Below, piece after piece: positions 27,049 through 36,992 of a stretch of DNA of 64,000 bases. The DNA lies in contig NC_007954.1 of assembly GCF_000013765.1 (NCBI RefSeq), forward strand, positions 1,116,001 to 1,180,000. The letters are read 5' to 3'. The number at the start of each line of letters is the position of its first letter. The stretch's first letter is position 1. Source of the DNA: Shewanella denitrificans OS217 (GTDB lineage Bacteria; Pseudomonadota; Gammaproteobacteria; Enterobacterales; Shewanellaceae). The notes under the pieces are model-generated. The model was not told where the DNA came from. It saw nothing but the letters and a program-made list of their open reading frames with translations, and searched no databases. Made by a program: the position numbers and the translations under genes.

Positions 27049-27831
27049 ATGGCACTCAGGCGTCCTATGGTGGCGGGCAATTGGAAAATGAATGGCAATG
27101 CGGCACTGGCCCAAGAGCTATTCAAGAAATTTGCTTCTAAGCTCCAAAATGATTCTGCTGAGGTGGTGCTATGCCCGCCTTCAATATACCTAGAAAGTGT
27201 TAGGCAACTGCTTGAAGATAATAAACAAGCCTTAGATGGTGCGTTAGTTAGAATGGGCGCTCAAAATGTCAGTCAACATGACTTTGGGGCTTATACCGGT
27301 GAGATATCCGGGCAGATGCTAAAAGATTCAGGATGTCGATATGTAATTATCGGACACTCCGAGCGCCGCCGTATGTACGGTGAGACGAGTAACATAGTGG
27401 CAGAGAAATTCGCTGCCGCACAAAAACATGGTTTGACCCCGATCCTTTGTGTCGGTGAGTCAGGTCCAGCACGAGAAGCAAGACGCACCTTTGAGGTGAT
27501 TGCCGAAGAGTTGGATATAGTCATAGAAAAAAACGGTACCATGGCTTTTGATAACGCCATTATCGCTTACGAACCTTTATGGGCCGTAGGGACAGGTAAA
27601 AGCGCTACACCAGAGCAGGCGCAAGAAGTACATGCGTTTATTCGCAAACGTCTCTCTGAAGTGTCTCCCTTTATTGGAGAGAATGTCAGAATTTTATACG
27701 GTGGTAGCGTTACCCCTAGCAATGCGGCAGACTTGTTTGCCCAGCCCGATGTTGATGGTGGACTGATAGGCGGTGCTAGTTTAAACTCGAGCGAGTTTTT
27801 GAGCTTATGTACCATAGCGATGAGTGCCTAG
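27049..27831 (+). CDS. tpiA: Triosephosphate isomerase
   Basis: Interconverts dihydroxyacetone phosphate and glyceraldehyde-3-P in glycolysis. 260 residues. Catalytic Lys13 (NWKMNGN), His103 (IIGHSERR) and Glu175 (AYEPLWAVGTGK) are present, as is the GGSV phosphate loop. Strong AGGAGG before the ATG. secG follows after three bases, so the two are co-transcribed; tpiA sits here between glmM and secG, unlike in E. coli. Confidence 0.97.
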   Translation: MALRRPMVAGNWKMNGNAALAQELFKKFASKLQNDSAEVVLCPPSIYLESVRQLLEDNKQALDGALVRMGAQNVSQHDFGAYTGEISGQMLKDSGCRYVIIGHSERRRMYGETSNIVAEKFAAAQKHGLTPILCVGESGPAREARRTFEVIAEELDIVIEKNGTMAFDNAIIAYEPLWAVGTGKSATPEQAQEVHAFIRKRLSEVSPFIGENVRILYGGSVTPSNAADLFAQPDVDGGLIGGASLNSSEFLSLCTIAMSA

Positions 27832-27834
27832 ATT

Positions 27835-28167
27835 ATGTATGAAGTATTAATGGTTGTATATCTGATGGTGTCGATAGGTCTAGTGGGCCTTATCTTAATC
27901 CAGCAGGGGAAAGGTGCCGATATGGGTGCATCTTTTGGAGCAGGTGCTTCAGGCACTTTGTTCGGTTCAAGCGGTTCAGGTAACTTCCTGACACGCAGCA
28001 CGGCTGTGCTAGCAATTGGTTTTTTCGCCTTAAGCCTGATTATCGGTAACTTAAGTGCTAACCATGTTAAGCAAGGCGATGCTTGGAACGAAATTAATTC
28101 TGCTGCTGAGCAAGTTGTTGAACAAGCGCCAGTGACAGAAGAAACAGGAACTAATATTCCTGATTAA
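27835..28167 (+). CDS. secG: Protein translocase subunit SecG
   Basis: Small SecYEG component of 110 residues that assists protein export. Two transmembrane helices (about residues 3-22 and 55-73) flank the conserved QQGKGADMGASFGAG loop; the Gly/Ser-rich stretch and acidic C-terminal tail are family-typical. Three bases after tpiA and nine bases before the tRNA-Leu gene. Confidence 0.95.
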   Translation: MYEVLMVVYLMVSIGLVGLILIQQGKGADMGASFGAGASGTLFGSSGSGNFLTRSTAVLAIGFFALSLIIGNLSANHVKQGDAWNEINSAAEQVVEQAPVTEETGTNIPD

Positions 28168-28176
28168 GCAAGATTA

Positions 28177-28263
28177 GCCGAGGTGGTGAAATTGGTATAC
28201 GCGCAGCCTTGAGGTGGCTGTGTCCTAACGGACGTGCGGGTTCAAGTCCCGCTCTCGGCACCA
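28177..28263 (+). tRNA. leuU: tRNA-Leu (anticodon GAG)
   Basis: 87 bases with encoded CCA. Acceptor GCCGAGG pairs with TCTCGGC, the anticodon stem is CAGCC/GGCTG with loop TTGAGGT (GAG at 28211-28213), there is a long variable arm (TGTCCTAACGGACG) and a T loop GTTCAAGTC. Its place after secG matches leuU of E. coli. Confidence 0.97.
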
Positions 28264-28344
28264 TTTAAACACTAATCAAGTAAGGCGTTACATGATTAGT
28301 GATTGCAAGCATAGTGAGAAATCAATATACTTGCAGCCAGTTGA

Positions 28345-28421
<77 letters not shown>

Positions 28422-28486
28422 GCTTTTGTAATATGAAATTCATCGAACGAATGCATATTACAATTTACAGGTTCTATAATAAGAAG

Positions 28487-28509
28487 ACCTCGTGATTACG
28501 GGGTTTTTT
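28487..28509 (+). terminator. Terminator-like hairpin between tRNA-fMet and rimP
   Basis: CCTCGT/ACGGGG with loop GATT (one G-T pair) followed by six Ts. In this cluster a leaky terminator would let part of the transcripts continue into rimP-nusA-infB, where NusA can feed back. Confidence 0.65.
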
Positions 28510-28592
28510 GTTATATGGACTTTTAAAAACCGTGTTTTTTGCGGTAAGTTCGGGGGCTATTAGCCCTTTTTTCGTTTTTCTGGGGGTCATTT

Positions 28593-29048
28593 TTGGCAAC
28601 AATAGAATCTAGACTGGTCGAAATGCTCACTGTGCCAGTTGAAGCCTTGGGTTTCGAGCTTTGGGGCATAGAGTTCGTTCATGCTGGTCGTCACTCGATA
28701 GTGCGTGTTTTTATCGACAGTGAAAAAGGCATATTTATTGAAGACTGTGCCGAAACCAGTCGTCAAGTCAGTGCGGTACTGGATGTTGAAGACCCCATTA
28801 CGACCGAATACACATTAGAAGTTTCTTCACCTGGTGTTGATAGGCCTTTATTTACTGCCGCGCAGTATCAGGCTTATATCGGTGAGGATGCGAAAGTTCA
28901 ATTGACTATGCCTGTTGCGGGTAGTCGTAATTTAAAAGGCGTCATCAGTAAAGTTGAAGGTCAGATCTTGACACTTAACGTTGATGGTAAAGACTTGATT
29001 ATTGCCTTGGATAATATCCGTAAAGGCAACATTATCGCTAAGTTTTGA
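28593..29048 (+). CDS. rimP: Ribosome maturation factor RimP
   Basis: 30S subunit assembly factor of 151 residues. Starts at TTG (28593) with GGGGGT about five bases upstream; begins ATIESRLVEMLTVPVEALG. Core blocks ELWGIEFVHAGRHSIVRVFID and EVSSPGVDRPLFT are conserved. First protein gene of the rimP-nusA-infB-rbfA-truB cluster. Confidence 0.95.
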   Translation: MATIESRLVEMLTVPVEALGFELWGIEFVHAGRHSIVRVFIDSEKGIFIEDCAETSRQVSAVLDVEDPITTEYTLEVSSPGVDRPLFTAAQYQAYIGEDAKVQLTMPVAGSRNLKGVISKVEGQILTLNVDGKDLIIALDNIRKGNIIAKF

Positions 29049-29077
29049 TGGTTTCAAGGTGAACGAGGCAAGACGAT

Positions 29078-30577
29078 ATGAATAAAGAAATCCTGCTAGT
29101 CGCAGAGGCAGTTTCTAATGAAAAAGCCGTACCCCGCGAAAAAATATTTGAAGCGCTAGAAATTGCACTAGCTACAGCAACCAAGAAAAAGTACGAAGGT
29201 GACATCGAGGTTCGTGTTGCTATCGATCGTAAAACGGGTCACTACGACACTTTCCGTCGTTGGATGGTGGTTGACGATCAAGGTGAAGCATTAGAAAATC
29301 CGTACAGTGAAATCACCTTAGAAGCGGCCCGTTACGAAGAGCCAGGCATAGAGCCTGGTCAATACATAGAAGACCAAATTGATTCTGTGGTTTTTGACCG
29401 TATTACGACCCAAACCGCGAAGCAAGTCATAGTACAAAAAGTACGTGAAGCAGAGCGCGCCCAAGTTGTAGAACAGTTCATCGAAAAAGAAGGTGAGATT
29501 GTTACTGGTATTGTTAAGAAAAGCAGCCGTGAAAACGTGGTTGTCGACTTAGGTAACAATGCTGACGGCGTGCTGTTCAAAGAAGATTTGATCAGCCGTG
29601 AGTCTTTCCGTCCAGGTGACCGCGTTCGCGCATTACTTTACTCAGTCCGTCCTGAAGCACGCGGCGCGCAGTTATTTTTAACTCGCTCTAAGCCTGAAAT
29701 GCTGATCGAACTGTTCCGTGTTGAAGTGCCTGAAATATACGACGAGATGATCGAAATCATGGGCGCAGCTCGTGATCCTGGTGCTCGCGCTAAGATAGCC
29801 GTTAAGTCTAACGATAGACGTATCGACCCTATCGGTGCTTGTGTGGGCATGCGCGGCGCACGTGTTCAAGCCGTTTCTAACGAGCTTGGCGGTGAGCGTG
29901 TTGATATCGTGTTGTGGGATGAGAATCCAGCGCAATATGTGATCAATGCCATGGCACCAGCCGATGTGGCTTCTATCATAGTCGACGAAGATAACCATTC
30001 TATGGATATCGCCGTTGAAGCCGATAGTTTGGCACAAGCCATTGGTCGAAATGGACAAAACGTACGTTTAGCGACTCAGCTTACCGGCTGGGAACTGAAC
30101 GTAATGACAGTGGAAGACATGAATAAGAAGCACCAGGCAGAAAGTGCCAAGGTGATCGACTTATTCGTGAGCGCCCTGGAAGTGGATACTGACTTTGCAA
30201 CTGTGCTTGCAGAAGAAGGCTTCACTTCATTAGAAGAAATCGCTTACGTACCAGAAGCGGAATTACTAGCTATCGATGGTTTTGATAGTGACATAGTAGA
30301 AACATTACGTGAACGTGCAAAAGCGGCTATTTCTACCCGTGCATTAGCCACGGAAGAAGCATTAGATGGCGCTGAGCCAAGTGAAGATTTATTAGCATTG
30401 GAAGGGTTGGAAAGGCATTTAGCTTATGTTCTAGCGAGCAAAGGCGTTGTGACTTTAGAAGACCTAGCCGAACAAGGCATAGACGATTTGATCGAAATTG
30501 AAGAATTAACAGAAGCAAAAGCAGGTGAGCTCATCATGGCGGCCCGCAATATCTGTTGGTTTGGCGAAGAAGCATAA
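29078..30577 (+). CDS. nusA: Transcription termination/antitermination factor NusA
   Basis: RNA polymerase-binding factor of 499 residues controlling pausing, termination and antitermination. Domains in order: N-terminal RNAP-binding domain (1-125), S1 (about 135-200), KH1 and KH2 (about 205-345, with GACVGMRGARVQAV and QAIGRNGQNVRLA), then two C-terminal helix-hairpin acidic repeats (about 360-495). This full-length architecture is the gammaproteobacterial type. Confidence 0.97.
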   Translation: MNKEILLVAEAVSNEKAVPREKIFEALEIALATATKKKYEGDIEVRVAIDRKTGHYDTFRRWMVVDDQGEALENPYSEITLEAARYEEPGIEPGQYIEDQIDSVVFDRITTQTAKQVIVQKVREAERAQVVEQFIEKEGEIVTGIVKKSSRENVVVDLGNNADGVLFKEDLISRESFRPGDRVRALLYSVRPEARGAQLFLTRSKPEMLIELFRVEVPEIYDEMIEIMGAARDPGARAKIAVKSNDRRIDPIGACVGMRGARVQAVSNELGGERVDIVLWDENPAQYVINAMAPADVASIIVDEDNHSMDIAVEADSLAQAIGRNGQNVRLATQLTGWELNVMTVEDMNKKHQAESAKVIDLFVSALEVDTDFATVLAEEGFTSLEEIAYVPEAELLAIDGFDSDIVETLRERAKAAISTRALATEEALDGAEPSEDLLALEGLERHLAYVLASKGVVTLEDLAEQGIDDLIEIEELTEAKAGELIMAARNICWFGEEA

Positions 30578-30602
30578 GTCGATCAACAGGGGGATTTAAT
30601 TG

Positions 30603-33257
30603 ATGGCAGATACAAGCGTACAAAAATTAGCCGCGGAAGTGGGTAAAAGTGTTGAGCGACTGATTGAGCAGTTTTCTGAAGCAGGCCTTAAAAAAGGTCA
30701 AGCTGATACAGTATCAGAAACTGAGAAACAACAGTTACTCGATTACCTAAAGAAGCAGCACGGTGCTGATAAAGCGCCAACAAAAATGACATTACAACGT
30801 AAAACAGTGTCGACCTTAAGCGTGCCCGCCGGTGGTGGTCAGTCAAAAGACGTTAAAGTTGAAGTGCGTAAAAAGCGTACCTTCGTTAAGCGCGATGACA
30901 GCGAGTTAGTCGACCAAGCGGAACTTGAAGCTAAGGCTAAAGCCGAAGCAGACGCAAAAGCGGCTGCAGAAGCTAAGCAAAAAGCTGACGCCGAAGCACA
31001 AGCTAAAGCGGCGGCAGAAGCCAAAGCAAAAGCTGAAGCTAACAAAGCCAAGGAAAAAGCGCCACAGGCGCCAGCACCTAAGCCAAAAGCTGAACTGAAA
31101 GCTGAAACGCCAGAAGCTGCTGCAGCGCGCGCTGAAGCGGAGCGCATCAAAGCGACTCAAGAAGCTGTGCTAACTAAAAAGCAAAAAGAGGAAGCGGCAC
31201 AAGCTGCTGAAGAAGCTAAGAAATTAGCTGAAGTCAACTCTAAGCGCTGGGCAGAAGAAGAGCGTTTACGCCTTGAAGCTGAAAAGAATGGCGATCACCA
31301 TGTCACTACCTCTAAAGTGGCTCGCGCCGCTGAAGACAGTTCAGATATGGATGATGAAAAGCGTGGACGTCGTGCCCGTAACAAGCCGACCAACAAGAAG
31401 CGTGGCGGTAAAGATGCCCGTGACGGTCGTGAAAAGCACATGCGTAACCGCAGCACTGCACCTCAGTCTATGGCGCACGGCTTTAACAAGCCAGTGGCAG
31501 CCGTAAGCCGTGATGTTCGCATCGGTGAAACCGTTTCTGTAGCTGAATTGGCTCATTTAATGGCCGTTAAAGCCACTGAAATCATCAAGCAGATGATGAA
31601 GATGGGTTCAATGGTGACCATTAACCAAATTCTTGATCAAGAAACTGCGCAAATGGTTGCAGAAGAGATGGGTCACAAGGTTGTTTTACTTCGTGAAAAC
31701 GAACTAGAAGAGCAAGTGCTTGGCGATCGTGATGACAACGTTAAGTTAGAAACACGTGCGCCAGTTGTGACTATCATGGGTCACGTCGACCACGGTAAAA
31801 CATCATTACTTGATTATATCCGTCGTGCAAAAGTTGCTGCTGGTGAAGCCGGTGGTATTACTCAGCATATCGGTGCATACCATGTTGAAACAGACAATGG
31901 CATGATCACCTTCTTAGATACACCGGGTCACGCCGCGTTTACTTCTATGCGTGCTCGTGGTGCTAAGGCGACCGATATTGTTATTTTGGTTGTTGCTGCA
32001 GATGATGGCGTAATGCCACAGACTATCGAAGCAATCCAACACGCTAAAGCCGGTAATGTGCCGTTAATCGTCGCGGTTAACAAAATGGATAAGCCTGATG
32101 CTGATCCAGAGCGTGTTAAGAGCGAATTGTCTCAGCATGGCGTAATGTCAGATGATTGGGGCGGCGACAACATGTTCGTTCACCTATCAGCTAAGACGGG
32201 TGAAGGCGTAGATGAACTATTAGAAGGCATTTTATTGCAGTCTGAAGTTCTTGAACTTAAAGCGGTTCGTGAAGGCATGGCAGCAGGTGTGGTTATTGAA
32301 TCACAACTTGATAAAGGCCGTGGTCCAGTCGCAACTGTATTGGTTCAGTCTGGTACCTTGCGTCAAGGTGATATCGTTCTTTGTGGCTTAATGTACGGTA
32401 AAATCCGTGCAATGAAAGACGAAAACGGTAATGCAATCACAGAAGCGGGTCCTTCTATCCCTGTTGAGATCTTAGGTCTTTCTGGCGTGCCATCGGCAGG
32501 TGATGAAGCGACTGTAGTACGTGATGAGCGTAAAGCGCGTGAAGTTGCACTTTATCGTCAAGGCAAGTTCCGTGATGTTAAACTTGCTCGTCAGCAGAAG
32601 TCTAAGCTTGAAAACATGTTTGCCAACATGGAAGAAGGTGAAGTTCAAGAACTTAATATCGTGCTTAAAGCAGACGTTCAAGGTTCATTGGAAGCAATTT
32701 GTGATTCGTTAACGGGTCTATCTACTGCTGAAGTGAAAGTGAACATCATAGCGCGCGGTGTAGGTGCATTGACTGAAACTGATGCAACATTGGCAGCAGC
32801 CTCTAACGCTATCATGGTTGGCTTTAATGTTCGTGCCGATGCACAAGCGCGTAAGACTATCGAAGCTGAAAGTGTTGATCTACGTTACTACAGCATCATC
32901 TATAATCTAATTGATGAAGTTCGTGCTGCAATGACGGGCATGTTAGCTCCTGAATTTAAGCAACAGATTATCGGTCTGGCTGAAGTTCGTGACGTGTTTA
33001 AGTCTCCTAAGATCGGCGCAATCGCGGGTTGTATGGTGACTGAAGGTATCGTTAAGCGCAGCGCGCCAATCCGTGTTCTACGTGACAACGTGGTTATCTA
33101 TGAAGGTGAGCTTGAGTCATTACGCCGCTTCAAAGATGATGCTACTGAAGTCCGTAACGGCATGGAATGTGGTATCGGTGTGAAGAACTACAATGACGTT
33201 CGCGTAGGCGACCAGATTGAAGTCTTCGAAACCATTGAAGTCGCACGCACCTTATAA
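30603..33257 (+). CDS. infB: Translation initiation factor IF-2
   Basis: GTPase of 884 residues that brings initiator tRNA to the 30S subunit. N-terminal IF2_N domain, then an Ala/Lys/Glu-rich charged linker (about residues 100-220, low complexity), a second IF2_N segment, G domain with GHVDHGKTS, DTPGHAAF and NKMDKPDADP, and the C-terminal tRNA-binding domains. The ATG at 30603 follows GGGGGA; the TTG just before it is less likely. Internal starts for shorter isoforms, known in E. coli, were not resolved. Confidence 0.97.
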   Translation: MADTSVQKLAAEVGKSVERLIEQFSEAGLKKGQADTVSETEKQQLLDYLKKQHGADKAPTKMTLQRKTVSTLSVPAGGGQSKDVKVEVRKKRTFVKRDDSELVDQAELEAKAKAEADAKAAAEAKQKADAEAQAKAAAEAKAKAEANKAKEKAPQAPAPKPKAELKAETPEAAAARAEAERIKATQEAVLTKKQKEEAAQAAEEAKKLAEVNSKRWAEEERLRLEAEKNGDHHVTTSKVARAAEDSSDMDDEKRGRRARNKPTNKKRGGKDARDGREKHMRNRSTAPQSMAHGFNKPVAAVSRDVRIGETVSVAELAHLMAVKATEIIKQMMKMGSMVTINQILDQETAQMVAEEMGHKVVLLRENELEEQVLGDRDDNVKLETRAPVVTIMGHVDHGKTSLLDYIRRAKVAAGEAGGITQHIGAYHVETDNGMITFLDTPGHAAFTSMRARGAKATDIVILVVAADDGVMPQTIEAIQHAKAGNVPLIVAVNKMDKPDADPERVKSELSQHGVMSDDWGGDNMFVHLSAKTGEGVDELLEGILLQSEVLELKAVREGMAAGVVIESQLDKGRGPVATVLVQSGTLRQGDIVLCGLMYGKIRAMKDENGNAITEAGPSIPVEILGLSGVPSAGDEATVVRDERKAREVALYRQGKFRDVKLARQQKSKLENMFANMEEGEVQELNIVLKADVQGSLEAICDSLTGLSTAEVKVNIIARGVGALTETDATLAAASNAIMVGFNVRADAQARKTIEAESVDLRYYSIIYNLIDEVRAAMTGMLAPEFKQQIIGLAEVRDVFKSPKIGAIAGCMVTEGIVKRSAPIRVLRDNVVIYEGELESLRRFKDDATEVRNGMECGIGVKNYNDVRVGDQIEVFETIEVARTL

Positions 33258-33279
33258 TTCTAGGTACTTGTAACATCCT

Positions 33280-33301
33280 AAGGGCGGCATTAGCCGCCCT
33301 T
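33280..33301 (+). other. Strong hairpin between infB and rbfA
   Basis: AAGGGCGGC-ATTA-GCCGCCCTT, a perfect 9-bp stem, but without a following T-run. More likely a processing or stability element within the operon than a terminator. Confidence 0.6.
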
Positions 33302-33328
33302 GTTGATTAAACAATATGGCACAATATT

Positions 33329-33757
33329 ATGGCAAAAGAATTTAGTCGTACTAGACGCATAGCCCAGCAACTCCAGCAGGAGTTAGCGGTTATTTTACAA
33401 CGTGATATGAAAGATCCTCGTATTGGATTTGTCACAGTCAATGATGTCGATGTTTCCCGTGATCTCAGCTATGCCAAAGTCTTTGTAACCTTCTACGAAG
33501 AAGACTTAACCTTGGTTGAGCAGAAGATTGCCGCCTTGACCGCAGCCGCGCCTTATGTGCGTACCTTGGTTGCTGGCCGCATGAAACTGCGCGTTATGCC
33601 TGAGCTGCGTTTTATCTATGACAGTTCGTTAGTCGAAGGTATGCGCATGTCTAACTTAGTGAGTCAGGTTATTACCAATGACAAAGCTAAGCAAAAGCAA
33701 GCAGGCCGCGAAGACGACACTCCAAGCGTTGATGAGCAAGAGAAGGATACAGATTAA
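33329..33757 (+). CDS. rbfA: Ribosome-binding factor A
   Basis: KH-type 30S maturation factor of 142 residues, required for 16S 5'-end processing and cold adaptation. Begins MAKEFSRTRRIAQQLQQELA; DPRIGFVTVNDVDVSRDLSY is the family block. Its stop overlaps the truB start (TAATG), so translation is coupled. Confidence 0.96.
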   Translation: MAKEFSRTRRIAQQLQQELAVILQRDMKDPRIGFVTVNDVDVSRDLSYAKVFVTFYEEDLTLVEQKIAALTAAAPYVRTLVAGRMKLRVMPELRFIYDSSLVEGMRMSNLVSQVITNDKAKQKQAGREDDTPSVDEQEKDTD

Positions 33758-34710
33758 TGGCACGTCGCTCCAAAGGTCGCCAAATCGACGGTATAGTCTT
33801 ACTCGATAAAGACACGGGCATGAGTTCAAACTATGCACTGCAACGAGTAAAACGTTTTTTTAACGCCAATAAAGCCGGCCATACAGGGGCGCTCGATCCA
33901 TTAGCGACAGGTATGCTGCCTATCTGTTTAGGCGAAGCCACCAAGTTCTCTCAGCATCTTTTAGATGCCGACAAGCGTTACCTAGTGACGGCGAAACTTG
34001 GGGTGCGTACTGACACCAGCGATTCCGACGGTGAAGTGGTGCAAACCCGGGACATTAATTTTACTCAGGCACAGCTTGAAACGGCGCTTGAGCATTTCCG
34101 TGGTGATACCATGCAAGTGCCTTCGATGTTCTCAGCCCTTAAACATCAGGGTCAGCCTTTGTACAAGTATGCCCGTGAAGGCATAGAAGTCCCAAGGGAA
34201 GCGCGTCCCATTACTGTATTTGAGCTTAATTTTATTAAGCTTGAAGGGGATGAGTTAACCTTAGATATTCATTGCTCTAAGGGCACTTATATTCGCACCA
34301 TCACCGATGATTTAGGTGAGATGCTAGGTTGTGGTGCTCACGTTATCATGCTGCGTCGCACCCAAGTGGCTGACTATCCTTATGATAAAATGGTGAGCCT
34401 TGCAGATCTTGAAGCCTTGGTAACTCAAGCGCAGCAGCAGGAATTGGCCGTAGGCGAGTTACTCGACCCCTTGCTATTGCCTATGGATACCGCGGTGGCT
34501 AATTTCCCTGAGATTAACCTGCCAGAATCCATGCTTTATTACGTGATGCAAGGTCAAGCTGTGCAGGCGTCTGGCCTTAAAATTGACGTATTAGTGCGTA
34601 TCACTATTGGTGAACAGCGTAAGTTTGTGGGCATTGGGATAATGAATGACGATGGTTTGCTTGCGCCTAAGCGCTTGATTGTTATTCCAGCGGAAGAATC
34701 ACCAGAGTAA
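33757..34710 (+). CDS. truB: tRNA pseudouridine-55 synthase
   Basis: Makes the T-loop pseudouridine 55 in tRNAs. 317 residues. Catalytic Asp47 in GHTGALDPLATG, with conserved KRYLVTAKLG, HCSKGTYIRTI and the C-terminal PUA-like segment. Last gene before the strong terminator at 34751; rpsO follows independently. Confidence 0.97.
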   Translation: MARRSKGRQIDGIVLLDKDTGMSSNYALQRVKRFFNANKAGHTGALDPLATGMLPICLGEATKFSQHLLDADKRYLVTAKLGVRTDTSDSDGEVVQTRDINFTQAQLETALEHFRGDTMQVPSMFSALKHQGQPLYKYAREGIEVPREARPITVFELNFIKLEGDELTLDIHCSKGTYIRTITDDLGEMLGCGAHVIMLRRTQVADYPYDKMVSLADLEALVTQAQQQELAVGELLDPLLLPMDTAVANFPEINLPESMLYYVMQGQAVQASGLKIDVLVRITIGEQRKFVGIGIMNDDGLLAPKRLIVIPAEESPE

Positions 34711-34750
34711 GATCTAAGCGAGTCTGAAAACACTAGCTAGTTGCTTCTAT

Positions 34751-34776
34751 TAAGCCCACATTATGTGGGCTTTTTT
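34751..34776 (+). terminator. Intrinsic terminator of the nusA-infB-truB operon
   Basis: AGCCCACA-TTA-TGTGGGCT with six Ts. Confidence 0.92.
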
Positions 34777-34871
34777 AATTGCACCTGAGTCACTTTCTGG
34801 GTAGAATAACGCGCCCTCTGGCTGAGTTAGTGATCGGCTGGAGATACATTCTATATATTTTGGAGATACAC

Positions 34872-35141
34872 ATGTCACTAAGTACTGAAGCAAAAGCAAA
34901 AATCCTAGCTGATTTCGGCCGTTGTGAAAACGATTCAGGTTCAACTGAAGTTCAGGTAGCTTTGTTAACAGCTCAGATCAACCACCTTCAAGGTCACTTC
35001 AAAACGCACATCCACGATCACCACTCACGTCGTGGTTTGTTACGTATGGTTAGTGCGCGTCGTAAGCTTACTGCTTACCTTAAGCGTACTGACAATGCAC
35101 GTTACACTGCGTTGATCCAGAAGTTAGGTTTACGTCGTTAA
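34872..35141 (+). CDS. rpsO: 30S ribosomal protein S15
   Basis: Primary 16S rRNA-binding protein of 89 residues, start ATG 34872 with GGAGATACAC in front. Contains GSTEVQVALLTAQINHLQGH and HHSRRGLLRMVSARRKL. Has its own promoter region and terminator. In E. coli pnp follows directly; here pnp lies 12.9 kb away. Confidence 0.98.
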   Translation: MSLSTEAKAKILADFGRCENDSGSTEVQVALLTAQINHLQGHFKTHIHDHHSRRGLLRMVSARRKLTAYLKRTDNARYTALIQKLGLRR

Positions 35142-35184
35142 TTCGATGTTTGTCATGGGGCGGTAACGTCCCGTGCTAAACCGT

Positions 35185-35212
35185 AAAAGAGGAGGCTTAG
35201 GCCTCCTTTTTT
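35185..35212 (+). terminator. Intrinsic terminator of rpsO
   Basis: AGGAGGC-TTAG-GCCTCCT flanked by A- and T-tracts. Confidence 0.92.
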
Positions 35213-35261
35213 ATTGGCAAATTTTTAATAAATCATTTTGGTTAGTTATCATTATTTCCAA

Positions 35262-35290
35262 TAAAAATGCTGCCATAAGGCAGCATTTTC
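35262..35290 (-). terminator. Intrinsic terminator of pepD
   Basis: On the minus strand: AAAATGCTGCC-TTAT-GGCAGCATTTT then TTATT; 28 bases beyond the pepD stop. Confidence 0.88.
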
Positions 35291-35318
35291 AACTAGTTCG
35301 TAAAACTAGCAGGCAAGA

Positions 35319-36779
35319 CTAACCCCGTACTGGGATACGCTCAAGTACGGCTAACAGCAGCTGCCAATATTGGCCTACAGTGGTGATATTCACCATTTCA
35401 TCTGGGCTGTGAGGGTAGCGTATGGTAGGTCCTATGGACACCATGTCCATAGCTGGATAGGGCTCTTTAAAGAGACCACACTCAAGGCCAGCATGGATAA
35501 CCATAACGGTCGGGTCTTTGTGGTAAATATCATTGTAGGTTTCACGCACTATGGCCATCACGGGTGAACTAGTGTCTGGCTTCCACCCTGGGTAAGCGCC
35601 GCTAAACTCAACATCGGCACCAGCAAGGTGAGTCAGGGCCGTTATCATGCCGGTCACTTCGCTGCGACCCGAGTCTATGAGTGAGCGTATTAGACACAGT
35701 ATTTCTACGCTGTCATCATGGGTACTGATAACGCCCACGTTCAAGGAGGTTTCAGTAACCCCTTCAACTTCATCACTCATGCGAATCACCCCATTAGGGC
35801 AGACATGAAGCAAATCGATCAAGGTGTTTTGTGAGTCTTCGCCCATGACTTTAGTGTGTGCTGGAACTTCAACTAGGGTCAGTAGCATGCCTGGATCGGC
35901 AATGGCTAGCTCTTCACGTACTAGCGCTTGGAAGTCTGCAATTGCTTGATTTAACGCGGTCAAGTTTTCAGGGGGAAGCATAAAGCTGATGCTGGCTTCC
36001 CGCGGAATCGCATTACGCAGTGAACCACCGCTAAAGCTGACTAGCTCTAAGGCTAAGTCATCGGCATAATCAAACAGGAAACGTGCCAGTAGTTTATTGG
36101 CATTGCCGCGACCTAAATGTATGTTGACCCCAGAATGGCCACCTTTAAGGCCGGATAGAGTCAAGTTGAAGCTTGAATTGCTTTGCTCAGGAGACTGCCA
36201 AGACATGGGCAGACTTATTTGACCGTCCACACCACCGGCGCAGCCCATGTAAATCTCGCCTTCTTGTTCTGAGTCGGTATTAATTAAAATCTCAGCTTCG
36301 AGCATGCCAGCTTCTAAACCAAAAGCGCCTGTCATGCCCGCTTCTTCATCTATGGTCAGTAGCACTTCAAGCGGACCATGTTTGATGCTGTCTGAACCTA
36401 GAATGGCTAAGGCAGATGCCATGCCGATGCCATTGTCTGAGCCTAAGGTGGTGCCTTTGGCTTTGACCCAATCACCATCGATATAAGCCTCGATAGGATC
36501 TGTTTCAAAATTATGTACTTTATCGGCATTCTTTTGCGGCACCATGTCTAAATGGGCCTGCAGTACGACCTTTTTTCTGTCTTCCATTCCGGCAAAAGCG
36601 GGCTTTTTAATGATGAGATTGCCGACTTTATCTTCTATAACACTCAAGCCTTTGTCTTTGGCCCATTGCTGAATATGGAGACTCAATGCTTGTTCATGCT
36701 TGGATGGGTGAGGAATCGCGCAGATCTGGGCAAACCATTGCCATAATGGCTGGGGGAAAAGTTGGGTTAATTCGCTCAT
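35319..36779 (-). CDS. pepD: Aminoacyl-histidine dipeptidase (peptidase D)
   Basis: Cytoplasmic M20-family metallopeptidase of 486 residues that hydrolyses Xaa-His dipeptides and other unblocked dipeptides. Metal ligands: His76 and Asp78 in LQAHLDMVP, the bridging Asp in TLGSDNGIGMA, Glu in TIDEEAGMTGA, a later Asp in NTDSEQEG and a C-terminal His. Monocistronic on the minus strand; the first gene in the block that separates rpsO from pnp. Confidence 0.95.
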   Translation of the reverse strand: MSELTQLFPQPLWQWFAQICAIPHPSKHEQALSLHIQQWAKDKGLSVIEDKVGNLIIKKPAFAGMEDRKKVVLQAHLDMVPQKNADKVHNFETDPIEAYIDGDWVKAKGTTLGSDNGIGMASALAILGSDSIKHGPLEVLLTIDEEAGMTGAFGLEAGMLEAEILINTDSEQEGEIYMGCAGGVDGQISLPMSWQSPEQSNSSFNLTLSGLKGGHSGVNIHLGRGNANKLLARFLFDYADDLALELVSFSGGSLRNAIPREASISFMLPPENLTALNQAIADFQALVREELAIADPGMLLTLVEVPAHTKVMGEDSQNTLIDLLHVCPNGVIRMSDEVEGVTETSLNVGVISTHDDSVEILCLIRSLIDSGRSEVTGMITALTHLAGADVEFSGAYPGWKPDTSSPVMAIVRETYNDIYHKDPTVMVIHAGLECGLFKEPYPAMDMVSIGPTIRYPHSPDEMVNITTVGQYWQLLLAVLERIPVRG

Positions 36780-36992
36780 GTTACTCCCTTATTGTATGGG
36801 GAAAATTTGGCCGCAGTTTATCATATTCTTGTTGTTTATTGCTCATGAATTGGCGCTGAGATCCTGCGATTAATTGCTAAAGCAGGAACGTGATGTTGTA
36901 TTTTTGTTGTAATTGTTACCCTTGATGATTCAGGGTTTGGCGTAATAATTAGAGTTTTTACTCGTAAGTTAATAACGATATTTAGGGTTATT

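Noticed and set aside
30839..31160. Long Ala/Ser-rich antisense frames opposite the infB linker
   Set aside because: These are shadows of the Ala/Lys/Glu-rich linker codons of IF-2.
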